Source: Letharia columbiana
Taxonomy: Eukaryota; Ascomycota; Lecanoromycetes; Lecanorales; Parmeliaceae
Assembly: GCF_014066305.1 (NCBI RefSeq)
Contig: NW_023501053.1
Coordinates: 638,501-702,500, forward strand
Direction of reading: 5' to 3'
DNA: 64,000 bases
Below are positions 11,912 to 25,822 of this stretch, piece by piece. The notes beneath the pieces are model-generated. The model saw only the letters and a list, made by a program, of their open reading frames with translations, was not told where the DNA came from and searched no databases. Each line of letters starts with the position of its first letter. The stretch's first letter is position 1. Both the position numbers and the translations under genes were made by a program.

Positions 11912-14900
11912 GCGATAACGCTCTCGATTATTAATTAATAATAATAATAGAAATAATAATAGTAGCTAGGCGATATAGCTTTATAGATAATAGCGAAATA
12001 TCGCCGCGTCGCTATTATCTACGTTATTAGATATTATTCACTAATATTAGCGCTACGATAGAAGATATAAAAACCTCTTTTAAATTATTTATTTTTATTC
12101 TTTATAACTTCTAACGCCCCTCTTATAAATACTTATTTTAGCGCTATAACGTTAATATTAATACTAACGTAAGTATAATATATCTTATTATATTAGTAGT
12201 CTACTTCTCTTTATCGTAAGTATCTTACTATTACTAATTATATCGATATATAAATTAATAATTTTATAATACTCTTTTTTAATAATAATAATAACTTTAA
12301 TAGTAAGTATATAGTCGTCTTATAAGCGCGATTATTAATCCTTAACTATTTTCGCTATTATCGCTTTATATATATAACTACTAATAAGTTCTAATATCTA
12401 ATTTACTATATAGAACTTATTTTTATTAAAACGACGATTTATATATTTAAGATAAGTCTCTTCTCTATAATAACTATAAGATTAAAAAATACGATATTAA
12501 CCGCTATATTAAAATTCCTTTATATCTTTAAGCGTAAATAAGGAAATTAATATAGCGCTATCGTCGCGCTAAATAATCTCGAAAGCTATCTTATTAATAA
12601 GTTAAACTTAATAAGAAGATTATCTAATAATATAAATTATAGAGATATATAATAGCGATAACTTCGGTCGTTTTTACTATAATTATAAATCTCTAAAACT
12701 AGCTTATAGCGATATATAAGCGTATAGAGAAATTAAAGAGAATAAATAAGTTACTAAAGAAGAAGCTTAAGAGCCTTTATTAGTATATAACGGATATTAA
12801 TAGATATTAACTCGAAGATTATACTTTAATTATCTTCTTATTAAAGAATTAAATTAATAAACTCGACTCGATATTTAACGCTAAGATAATAAAGAATATT
12901 TAAATAGCGATTTTTTTTAGTAGTAGCGCTAGCGTAAAGTCTTTAAATAGTTCTTTAATAACTATTCTAGATAAAAATACGCTTATATTAATAGTATATA
13001 CTCTAATACGATAAACTCTCTCTATAGTAGAGTTTAATAGATAATTAAATAATATAATTATTTTATTAATCTATATCTTAATAGTAGTAAGAGTAGAGAA
13101 ATACGCGCGTAGTATAAGTATTATCTAGTCGATAATTATATCTTATTTTATCGCCTTCGCTTACTCGTTATTAATTTATATAATTAATCGAGCTCTTTAA
13201 TAATAAGAGACTTATTATTTATTATTTAATACTTTCGCTTACTACCCGCTTACTTATAAATTTAAATTAACTCGCTAATATTAATAAGTTCGTTATCTAA
13301 TAACTATTAATTATACTCTTCGCTCTAATTAATTTATTTAACTTTATATTAAACGCCTTTCTTATATTTAATCTTATTAATAATTTCTTCAACCTTTTAA
13401 AACTTATCGTTATTAATAAGATCGGGGGTCTATATAAAGACTTTCGCTATATTATTATAATCGCGAAAATAATAAGACTTAAATAACGATATATAAAAGA
13501 TATTATAAATTTTATATATCGAGAGTAGAAGTAGATAATATATCTATATCTCTATCTTATCTATAATTTAAAATAATTTTATAAATTTATAAAATAACTT
13601 TTTATTTAAACGTTTTTATTTTAGATTCTTAATCGCTAATATTATTAAATTATCTACTTTATAGCTTTAAGATTAATATATTTTATTATAATATTTAGAC
13701 TAAGCTATAACCGCGCTATAAAGGCGCTCTACTATCTTATTTCTTAATATTTATAACTTCTTTATTCTATTATTTATAGCGGATATCTTCTCTCTTAATA
13801 AAGTTATTCTTAATCTTCTAATAAATTTTAAAATAATATTTATATATTAGAAAGAATAATATCGTTTTAATAGAGGAATATTAACTATTTATATAAGCGA
13901 ACTCTATTATTAATAGTTATTTTATTTAAATATTTTATTTATTATTAATAAATATATATAAGAAGTATTCTAATATCTAATTTTATCGCTTAATTTATTT
14001 ATCGATTTATAAATAAAAGGCGATATTTAGATATCGCTTAATTTTAGAATAAAAGTAAATAATAAACTAGAAGCTACTAATAAATATAGAGTCTCTATTA
14101 TTAATAATACTATTTAATATACTATAGCGATATACTATTTTAAAATAAAATACTTTTATTAGCTAAGCGATATCGATCGTAGTAAATATAAGAATATATT
14201 TTATTATTTTTATAAATCGATTTATTATAATTAGAATAGTATTATAGATAATACTCTTATACTTACTCGCTAGTAAGTCGATAATAAAATTTATAGAAAT
14301 TTTCTTTTATAGTTTAGTAGTAATAAAAAGCGAGCTTAATTCGCTATATAAGTAATATCGCGAAGCTTTAATTCGCTAGTAAATATTATATATCTTAATA
14401 TAATTAATAACTTATTTTAGACTTTTATCTTAATAATATTTATAAATAAGTAATTTATATATCTTTATAGCGTTAAAGTATCTTAATAATAGATTATTAT
14501 AGTATTTACTAATAAGTTCCTTTCTTAAGATCTTATTTCTAGAGATATAAAGATAACTATTTTATCTTAATAGTTTCTCGAAATCTAAGATTTATATTTA
14601 ATTATATACGCGACGCTTAATCGCTAACTTATTAATATTAATTCGAAAAAAGCTTATCTAATTATTATAGACTTATAAATCTTAAATTAATATTTTTATT
14701 AGCCTTTAAAATACGTTATAAATAATCTCTTATACGATCTTAGACTCTCTTCTAGAAATAATTATTTAAATATTAATAATATAAAATATAAGCGCTATAG
14801 CCGCTATAAGCTTTTTATTTCTTTATAATTACTTATTATTAGTTTAAAGTATAAATTTATTTTATAATATTAATAAAAGTTTAATATTTAATAGCGAAAT

Positions 14901-17900
14901 TCTCTTATAATTAAGGCGTCGCGATAGCGGGTTAATAGGATTTAATTTATCTATTTAATAAAAAATCTTAAAGTTATAAGTAGCTAACTTTAATATCTAA
15001 CGAGCTTATCTAGAGTTTAATTTCTTCTACTTTATAAAGTTCTTAAAATTATTATAATTTATTAGAATCTTAATATAAAACGTATTATCTTTTAGATAGT
15101 AATATTATTATTTTATAAATATTATAATAGCGAATAGCTCTTAATTATAAATCTTATAATTTTATTTTATAAAAATTATTTTTCTAGATTAGAATATTAT
15201 TAATCGCTAATAATTATTTTTATTTAATTATAAAAGTATAGCTCTTATATCGAAGTTAAAAGTATCGATTTTAAGATATAGCTTTAAATTTAAATCGTAG
15301 TAATATAGAAATAGCGTAATTATAAAAGTACTTTAAAGCTATTAAAACGCTAGCTTAGCGTTATCTATTCACTCTAATAATTTAGATTTCTTATTATTCT
15401 TATTTTCTTTAAGTAAGTTAATAAATAGCGCTATTATACTAAAATAGCTATAAATAAATTATTAATAAAAATTAATAAAGTTTAAAAAGACTTATATATC
15501 TCGATAATTTTTTAATTTTAACTACTTTTTAATAGTAGTAATATATTCTTAATTCATTATAATACCTTCGATAAATATAATAAATTCTAGAAACTTAATT
15601 TATTTAATATAGAATTAATATTTTTTTAAATTAGCGTATAGTTAAAACTAATATAAACGCTTAAATACTTACTTAATATATCGCTAATACTTCGCTAAAT
15701 TAATATTATAAATTAGAATATTATTTAAATATATTATATATATTATATTTATTAGACTTATAAAAGCTCTATTAATATATACTTAAAAAGTTATCGATAT
15801 ATTAACGAGCTTAAAAGGTATAATTAAATATTCGAAGTAATTATAGCAATTACGAAACGCTATTTTTTACTTATTACCTTCTTTAATTCGAATTTAATAA
15901 TAGATATTCTTAAGATTTAGCTTTATAAAGACTTTAATATTATATAAATAATTTAGAGTCTTAATAATTAAAGATAACAAGTATCGATTTTTAATAATTA
16001 TCGCGTTTAAATCTTAATAATTAATATAAAAACGAAGTTCTCTATTCTTTTTAGAAATAAAAAAGATTAATACTTCGACTAAGGAAGTCGAGTAATAAAT
16101 TTAATTTTTCTAAAGGGAATTCTTTAAATAGCGTTATAGCTTCGCTAACTTCGTTTAAAATAAATTATATAAGAGATTATATAGCGATTTCTTATCGCTT
16201 TTAATCTTAATAGTATAATTCCTCTACTTAAGCGTAAATAAGATTTCTACTTTTTTATTAAAAAAAACGTTATTAAACTTTAATAACTTCTATAAAAGCT
16301 TTAAATTATATCTATTTTTCGATTCGCTACGCGCTATCGTAGCGTATATAATTATAAATATATTTAGCTTTTATTTAATAATTCGAATAAACTTAATTAA
16401 TTCTTTAATCTATAATTTATTAATATTAATTTTAAATTATTATTACTTCGTTATTAGATCTAATAATACTTATAATTAATTTAATTTAAATATATCTAAT
16501 ACGATATTAAAGTCTTTTTAATTAATAATATAGAAAAATATATTATACTTTTTATTTTAATTCTAACTATTTACTAATTAATAATCTAGCTAATATACGT
16601 TATAGTAATATATACTTTAATCGCTTAACGCTTTTAATTATAATAAGATAGCGTTATAAAATTTTAAATCTTATTAAACTACGAACTTTTATAAAATTAA
16701 ATTAATATACGCTTTAGTATTAAATAGAGTAACGAGTTATCTCTATTTATTCTAAAGCTTTATTTATTTCTTCGTAAGAATAAAAGAAATTATCTCTATT
16801 AATCGTTATTCTTATCTTACTTCTAAGGCGATTATAAGGCTAAATCTTTTTTTATCAATATTACGCCGATATAGACTATAGATAATTTATTAAGATTTAA
16901 ATACTTAGATATTTAATAACTCTATTTATTATAATAAAAATAATTATTCTTCTTATAATTAGAGTTAAAGAATTCGACTTTATACTTTATATTATCGTCT
17001 TAAATACGCGCTATATAAGCGCCGTTATTTAAAATTAATTTAGACTTCGAAATTTAATTCTTTAAAGACTTATTCTTAATAAACCCCCTTAAAGACTTTA
17101 AATAGAAACCGCCATCGAAGCGTATATATTCTAAAATCTTTTTCTATATAATAGTCTAAATAAGAATTTCTTTTTATTATTTCGATATATTATTAATACT
17201 TAGAATCTTATTTTTAAACTCTAATTTAAACTTAATTAAGAAGAAATTAATTTAATATTTTTTAGAAAATAAGATTATATAGATCTCTAGCTTCTTTAAA
17301 TAGATCTTAAAAATAAATATCTTCTAATCGAAGCGTTATTTAATCTTCTTTTACTTTTTATAAGCGAGGAGATAGTAATTTACTAGATTCGCTATTAAAT
17401 TAAATAAAAACTACTTAAAGAATTTAAAAGTTATATCCTTTAAACTATAAGTTTAATAATATTTATATTATTAAGTATTAAGATTATCTTTTAAAAATTA
17501 TATATAATAAATAATTCTTAATTAGTTAATAATAAAATACTTAAAACTTATAAGAAACTTAATTTTAACTTCGCGAAACTAATATAGATACTCTCTCTTA
17601 TTAATATTCTTATAAGAATATATTCTTTTAAAACGAAGTATTTTTATTTTAATTAATATATTTATTAAAGACGCGATAATAATCGATATAAATAGACTCT
17701 CGCTAATTATAGATAATAAGCTAATATTATAAAGCTCGCGATTATAAATCTTTAATATAGTTAATTCTTATTCTTATTTTAGATAATAATTTTTAGTTTT
17801 AATAATTATAAGATGTTATTTTATAGTAAAATCTTTTATTAATAAGAAATTCTCGAACTCATTATCGACGCTATGGCGGCTCTCGATATTATCTTTATTT

Positions 17901-18254
17901 TTTATTATACGATTTAGAGATAAACTCGATATTATAATAATAATAAATCTTTTTCTTTAAAAGATAGAGAGATTAGAATTATAAAGGCGTAGTTTACTAA
18001 TAATTAGCTAGCGAATATAAGCTATAAAAGATATAATATCGTTATAAGATTTAATAATATATTTAATAATAAAACTAATCTCTAAGAAATATTAAAACTT
18101 CGAGGTATATAAAGTAAACCTATATTCGCTAAGCCTCTAAGTATATAAAGTATATTATTAAAACTAGACTCTAAAAGGGACTCTGACGTAGAATATGCGA
18201 TGTCGGCGCCTTGGCGTAAGCAGCGCCAAGGCCTATGACGTATTAGGCCTGACA
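11912..18254 (-). mobile_element. Ty3/Gypsy chromovirus, truncated, minus strand, RIP-degraded
   Basis: It runs collinear in reverse with the complete element at 43196-50313. It has its 5' LTR at 17980-18254 but lacks the 3' LTR and roughly the last 500 bases, ending abruptly at 11912. In reverse orientation the protease site is seen near 16690-16720 (the DTGA aspartate is now Asn). The reverse transcriptase YRGLN region lies near 16000-16030, with stops from RIP. It is certainly non-functional. The truncation edge coincides with the start of the reversed family A copy, so deletion or ectopic recombination is likely. Confidence 0.85.
17980..18254 (-). repeat. 5' LTR (275 bp) of the truncated Gypsy element
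   Basis: It aligns over its full length with the two 275-bp LTRs of the downstream element. It starts with TGTCAG on the minus strand, which the RIP-mutated copies show as TATTAG. The outer 75 bases keep CpA/TpG. They contain a strong palindrome, GCCTTGGCG and CGCCAAGGC, separated by six or seven bases. Confidence 0.85.
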
Positions 18255-18618
18255 TGTAGCCAATTATAAATTCGAGTTCTATACGCTTTTTAATTAGATC
18301 GACTAAGTTAGCCTAATAGCCCTCTCGCGTTTTCTTATTAAAAATTTATATATAGATATTTTATACTTTAAAGTACTTAGCTTATAATATATATAATTAC
18401 TTTATAATTTCTTAAATTATAAAGCTCGCTTTATACTTTCTAACGCTATAAAAATAATAAAGTTTAGCTTACTATTAATAAATTAAATAAATATTTAAAT
18501 ATTATAATTATATTAAACGCGTTCGAGATTAGATAATAATCCTTTCATCTATTTATATAATTATTATTCTTTTATTACTCTATTAATTCTATTAATTCTA
18601 TTAATATAAATATAATTA
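18255..18618 (+). mobile_element. Family A repeat copy B, segment 1 (5' part)
   Basis: It matches bases about 25880-26250 of the least mutated copy, with CpA-to-TpA changes, and ends at ATAATTATTCTCGAT, where the hAT-type element is inserted. Copy B resumes at 31404. Its first about 60 bases are missing next to the Gypsy LTR. Confidence 0.75.
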
Positions 18619-19205
18619 TTCTCGATTACTAATCGAAAAGATATAAGATAATATAAAATATTAATCTACTATACTATACTCTAATATAGTATAAGTTATT
18701 AAGATTTATATTATTTCATATCTAATATAATATAGAATTTTAGCGAGATATTCTATAATATAGTATATCTTATTATATTATATTATAAAATAATATATAT
18801 ATAAAATATTTTAATTAGAATTTTTATATTTAGAAGTAATTATTTTAATTATTATTTTAATTAATAACTACGCTAAATTAATAAGATATAAAATTAAATA
18901 AAATAGAATTTTATTACTTTATATATATAAAAGAAAGCGAGCTATATCTATTAATAATAATAAAAACTTATTTTTTAATAATATTAATCGCGCGAAATTC
19001 GCTAATACTTTATAATTAAAATCATTAATAATAATTTTATATATCTATTATATATTTTCGATATCGCTATTTAATATAAAATTATATATATTATAATTAT
19101 AATTTTTTTATTAAATCGTTAATTTAGAAAAGTTAATATATTTCTTAATATTCTCTTAAAAGTATCGTAGCTTAATATAATAAGTTATATTTCTTTAAGC
19201 TATCT

Positions 19206-21305
19206 TCTCGCGATATATAAAAAAAAGATTAAATATAGAAAGTATATAAAAGTATATTTAATAATTCTAGAATAAATTAGCGATATCTATAATAATAATT
19301 AAAATTAAAAATTAGATATATTTAAATAAAAGATAACTTTATATTACTTATATAATAGCGATAATAATAATTAAAATTAAAATATTAATTTAAATAGCGT
19401 AACTTTTATAATAAACTTTTTATTATTATATATTAAATTAATTATATATAAATAAAGATCTATAATTTTATCTTTTAAATATAATTATATTTAATATTTT
19501 AAGATTTTTATAATAGCTCGATATTTATTAATTAGCGTATTAATATTATTATATTTAAACTATAATAGCGCTTATTATTAAATTCTATATTACACTTTTA
19601 AATAGTTTAAAAAATAAGATTTATTTAATTATTAGCGCGTATAATAAAATTATTCTTAATACTTATATTTTATTTAATTTTAATATTATTTATTTTCTCT
19701 TAATTTAAGCTTTTATCTTTATTTATATATATAATAATTCGCGTAATAAATAAAACTTTAAACTTCTTTATAATTACGCTCGCGTATTTTTTTTATATAA
19801 TATTATTAAAATATAAGTCTACTAGAATAATAATTAGAATTAAAAATTACTTATTATTTATTTATTATATTTTATCTAATTTATTTAAAAGCTTATTTTT
19901 ATTATAATAATAATATATTAATATATTTAATTTTATACTTTTTAATAATTATAGCGTAATTAATAGCTAAGATATTAGCTTTTTTTATTTTCTTAATTAG
20001 TTTCTTCTTAAATATAAATATATTTATTCGCTATCGCGATCTCTTAATATTTTTATTTTAATTAAATTTATTTTTTATTTTTTATTTTAATTAAAAATTT
20101 AATTATTATTTAATTAACTTATATCGAGACTTTTTAATATCGCTATTATTATTAATATTTAATATTTATTATAATAAATTATTAGACTTAATCTCTTCTA
20201 CTTTAATTATTATAAAAAAATAAATTAATAAATATATATAAAAGAATTAAAGGGCTTATATAAATATCTATAAATATTAAGCTATTCTTAATTTTAATTA
20301 AAGTTTATTTTATTAAAAAGTGCGTTAATTCTAATAAATATTAATATTAGAAATAAAGAGAATATATATTATACGCTATTTTAAATATATTATTATAAAA
20401 TTTAATTTAAAGAATAATTATTTTTATAAAGATAATAAGACTTAAAGATAAGAAAGTAAGAATAAAATATATAAAAATTTTAATAAATTATAATAGTTTA
20501 ACGCTAGCTAAATTAGATAAAAATAATTATTTATTAACTTACTCTTTTAAATCTTTTATCTTTTAATCTATATAAATTATAATAATAATTATAATTATTA
20601 TAAAAGTAATTAAGATTATATTAGATAATAATACTTAATAAACGTAATTCGCTTAAATTTAAATCTTTAAAATTAAAGAGAAAGTATTTTATTAATATCT
20701 AATTTAAGCTAGATAATTTAAAATAATTTAAAAATTTAATATACGCGATAGATATCTAAGCTTTTCTTCTCCTCTTCTTTTCTTCTAAAACTTTCTTTTT
20801 TATATTAACTCTTCTTATTATTAAACTATCTTCTTTATATATTAAACTTCTATTTAAATAACTTAATATTATTATAATAATATTAAAAGTATAATATAAT
20901 TATTAAATTATATATTTATTCTTTATTTTTTAATAATTTTAAGTTAATATATAAATAGATCGCGTAAAGAGCTTAATTTATATACGCTTAATCTATTATT
21001 AATAGCTTTTTAAAAAAGTTAATATTATTTTAAAGTATTAGATATAGCGTTAAAATAAAGTTTTTATTAAATATTACTACTACTTTAATCGCTATCGTCG
21101 CTACTTTAATAAATACTATCTCTACTTTAATAAATATTATCTTTATTTTAATAATATTAAAATATTAATAAAAATTAAATAATATATTTTTTTAATTATT
21201 ATTATATTTATTATATATAACTAATATAAACTATAACTTAAGCTTTACGCGAGATTTATTATTATTAAAAATTAATTAATCTTATAATTTCGAAGCTTTT
21301 TTTTT
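19206..21305. repeat. 2.1-kb direct repeat, copy 1 (unclassified)
   Basis: It is nearly collinear with 21782-23848. Both contain GTTTAATAATTCTAGAATAA-like words at the start and AAGCTTTACGCGAGATTTAT near the end. Differences are mainly TpA versus CpG-type changes, as expected from independent RIP. No transposase motif was recognised; the boundaries are approximate. Confidence 0.65.
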
Positions 21306-21781
21306 AATATTTAATTTATTAAATTATACTTAATTAGAATTTATTAAAATACTATTATATTTAAAAATTTACTTTTAAAGTATTATATAAGATAATAAAA
21401 ATCTTTTTAATTTATTAATTTAAGAGTAAATCTCTTATTATTACGCTTTATAATTAACTCTAATAATCTCTATTTAAATAGATATTTATTTTTATATAAT
21501 ATATAAAAAGCGAGTTATATTATAAAAAAAGAATTTAAATTTTATAATTATTTTAATTAAATTATTTAAATTAAAAATAAGAATATATTTATCTTTATAT
21601 AATTTAATTATTAAATTAATTAATTATTATAAATATAACTATAAAATATAATTATATATTATTAATTATTTTAATAATTATAAAAAGTATAAAAAAAATA
21701 AAATTATATAATTAAATATTTATAAACTTTTCTCTTCTAAATATTTATTTTAATTTAGAATTTAATCGCTATTTAATTAAA

Positions 21782-23848
21782 AAAAAGATAAAATATAAAA
21801 AATATATAAAAGTAGATTTAATAATTCTAGAATAAATTAATAATATCTATAATAATAATTAGAATTAAAAATTAAATATATTTAAATAAAAGATAACTTT
21901 ATATTACTTATATAATAATAAAAATAATAATTAAGATTAAAATATTAATTTAAATAGCGTAGCTTTCGTAATAAAATTTTTATTATTATATATTAAATTA
22001 ATTATATATAAATAAAGATTTATAATTTTATCTTTTAAATATAATTATATTTAATATTTTAAGATTTTTATAATAGCTTAATATTTATTAATTAACGCGT
22101 TAATATTATTAAATTTAAACTATAATAAAACTTATTATTAAATTCTATATTATACTTTTAAATAGTTTAAAAAATAAAATTTATTTAATTATTAATATAT
22201 ATAATAAAATTATTTTTAATACTTATATCTTATTTAATTTTAATATTATTTATATTCTTATAATCTAAGCTTTTATCTTTATTTATATATATAATAATTT
22301 ATATAAAGAGTAAAATTCTAGACTTTCTTTAAATTACGCTTATATATTTTTTTTATATAATATTATTAAAATATAAGTCTATTAGAATAATAATTAGAAT
22401 TAGAAATTATTTATTATTTATCTATTATATTTTATCTAATTTTCTTAAAAGTTTACTTTTATTTTAATTATAATATATTAATATATCTAGCTTTATACTT
22501 ATTACGAGCTATAATATAATTAATAATTAAAATATTAATTTTCTTTACTTTTTTAATTAATTTCTTTTTAAATATAAATATATTTATTCGCTATCGCGAT
22601 CTCTTAATATTTTTATTTTTATTAAATTTATTCTTCGCTTTTTATTTTAATTAAGAATTTAATTATTATTTAATTAATCTATATTAAAACTCTTTAATAT
22701 TATTATTATTATTAATATTTAATATTTATTATAATAAATTATTAAACTTAGTATCTTCTATTTTAATTATTATAAAAAAATAAATTAATAAATATATATA
22801 AAGAAATTAAAAGATTTATATAAATATTTATAGATATTAAGCTATACTTAATTTTAATTAATATTTATTTTATTAAAAAGTATATTAATTCTAATAAATA
22901 TCGAAGTTAGAAATAAAGAGAATATATATTATATACTATTTTAATTATAGAGTTTAAATTAAAAGAATAATTATTTATATAAAGAAAAGAAAATAAAAAT
23001 AAAATATATAAAAATTTTAATAAATTATAAAAATTTTATTTTAATTAAATTAGATAAAGATAATTATTTATTAACTGCTTTTTTTAAATATTTTATTTTT
23101 TAATTTATATAAATTATAATAATAATTATAAATATTATAAAAGTAAATAAGATTATATTAGATAATAATATTTAATAAATATAATTTATTTTAATTTAAA
23201 TTTTTAAAATTAAAAAGAAAGTATATTATTTATTAATATTTAAATTAAATTAGATAATATAAAGTAATTTAAATATTTAATATATATAATAGATATCTAA
23301 GCTTTCTCTTCTTTCTAAAACTTTTTTTATTAATTCTTCTTATTATAATATTATCTTTTTTATATCTTAAATTTCTATTAAAATAATTTAATATTATTAT
23401 AATAATATCTAAAGTATAATATAAATATTAAACTATATATTTATTTTTTATTTTTTAATAATTTTAAATTAATATATAAATAGATTACGTAAAAAATTTA
23501 ATTTATATATATTTAATTTATTATTAATAACTCTTTAAAAAAGTTAATATTATTTTAAACTAAGCGCGATAATAGTCTATTTAAAAGCGTTAAAATAAAG
23601 ATTTTATTATTTATTATTATTATTTTAATAGATATTATTATCGCTTTAATAGATATCGCTATTATTTTAATAGATATTATCTTTATTTTAATAATATTAA
23701 AATATTAATAAAAACTAAATAATATATTTTTCTAATTATTATTATTTTTATTATATATAATTAATATAAGCTATAGCTTAAGCTTTACGCGAGATTTATT
23801 ATTATTAAATTTTAATTAATCTTATAATTTTAAAGCTTCTCTTTTAAC
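21782..23848. repeat. 2.1-kb direct repeat, copy 2 (unclassified)
   Basis: This is the second copy of the unit at 19206-21305, same orientation, about 480 bases downstream of it. It could be a tandem duplication or two insertions of one element. It is more AT-rich than copy 1. Confidence 0.65.
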
Positions 23849-24351
23849 GCGTAGTTTATAAAATTTTATATTATATATATATTATATTATTTAACTATTA
23901 TTTTTAAAGATTCGCTTTGAAAAGATAACTCTATATTTTTATAATAAATAAGATATTAAATAGAATAATTAATAGAATTTAATTTTTTATTTACTAGCTA
24001 ATAATAAATCTTATAACTTAAATATTTAATTATATTTAAAATTATAATTATAATTATCTTTATAATTATAATTAATATAAACTAAGACTTTCTATTAATA
24101 TATAACTTTTTTTAAAAAATTTATATAAGTATAATTAAAGATTAATATTCTTTTTTTAAATATTAAACGTTTAGCGAGAAGTATTAGAAGATTTATATCT
24201 AGATATTTCATAATTATATATTAAAATTTACTTACTTTAAATTTTAGATATAAATATCTTTACTTCTAAATAAGATAAAGAAGTTATAAATTTAAAATTA
24301 AATATTATTAAGAGTTATCTACTATTTTCTATTATATTCTAAATATTTATA

Positions 24352-25095
24352 ATTATTAATATACTTACTAATAAGAAAGATATATTATTACTATATAAAT
24401 TTAATCGCGATATTAATAGTAATTATTAAAACTAAAGCTATCGAATATAAGAATATCTATTAATAAGAAAGACGTATTATTACTATATAAATTTAATCGC
24501 GATATTAATAATAATTATAAAAATTAAAGTTATTAAATATAAAGATACTCGCTAATAAGAAAGGCGTATTATTATTATATAAATTTAATTATAATACTAA
24601 TAATAACTATAGAAATTAAAGCTATTAAATATAAAAATATTCGCTAATAAGAAAGACGTATTATTATTATATAAATTTAATCGCGATATTAATAATAATT
24701 ATAAAAATTAAAGTTATTAAATATAAAAATACTCGCTAATAAGAAAGATATATTATTATTATACGAATTTAATTCCGTTATTAATAGTAATTATAGAAAT
24801 TAAAGCTATTAAATATAAAGATACTTACTAATAAAAAAGACGTATTATTATTATATAAATTTAATCGCGATATTAATAATAATTATAAGAATTAAAGTTA
24901 TTAAATATAGAGATACTCGCTAATAAGAAAGATATATTATTATTATATAAATTTAGTCGTAATATTAATAATAATTATAAAAACTAAAGATAATAAATAT
25001 AGAAATACTCGCTAATAAGAAAGATATATTATTATTATATAAATTTAATCGCGATATTAATAGTAACTATAGAAATTAAAGCTATCGAATATAGA
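24352..25095. repeat. Tandem array, 92-bp period, eight units
   Basis: The word TAATAAGAAAG (with RIP variants) recurs with its TAAGAAAG start at 24372, 24464, 24556, 24648, 24740, 24832, 24924 and 25016, exactly 92 bases apart. Each unit also holds TATATAAATTTAATCGCGAT. The period is not a multiple of three, so it is not an in-frame protein repeat. All units carry RIP-type changes. Confidence 0.9.
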
Positions 25096-25822
25096 AATAT
25101 AATCTTTAATTTAATATAGATTCTAGAATAAGAAGTCTCTTTTATTAAAGTAGTAATATTTTTATAAATATATATCTATATTTAAATCGATTTAAAAAGT
25201 TTTATTTTATAAATATAAAATATATAAAATTATTAGATTAAATATAATAGTTAAATATTATTAATTAAATATAATAAATAGAATAATAATTAGAATATCT
25301 TATTCTTAACTTAGAATAGTTTTTCTTTTATTTATTATATATTTTCTTTTTATAAAAACTATATCTAGACTTTAATAATACTATATTATTATTTATAAAT
25401 TTATATCTTATTATAATTATTTAAGAAGTTATATATCTTTTAATTATAAAGTAATTCTTTTTATATAAAATATATATAATTAAATCGCTAGATATTAGTT
25501 AGTAATTTTTTTTATTTATAATTATTTAAAGAGTAAGTTATATTATTAAAATCGCTTACTAATTTTATCTCTATAGCTTCTTAAAGTATACTTAATATAA
25601 AGAATTAAATTCGAAGCGAATTAATCGAATTTAAAGCTATATAAATTAAGATCTTCTTTATTACTTAAGTAAATATAATTTAAAAAATAATTAAATTTAT
25701 TAATTTTTATAATTCGCGGATTTTCTTTAATATATAGACTTTATAATTTAATTAATAATAATATAATTAACGTATAGATTTATTTATTATTCGATTTAGA
25801 TATATATAATTAATATTAGTAT

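Noticed and set aside
6721..17800. Possibility that the AT-rich DNA is mitochondrial or a centromere
   Set aside because: No mitochondrial genes or tRNAs are recognisable. Decayed transposon domains with CpA-to-TpA changes explain the composition. A centromeric location cannot be excluded but nothing specific supports it.
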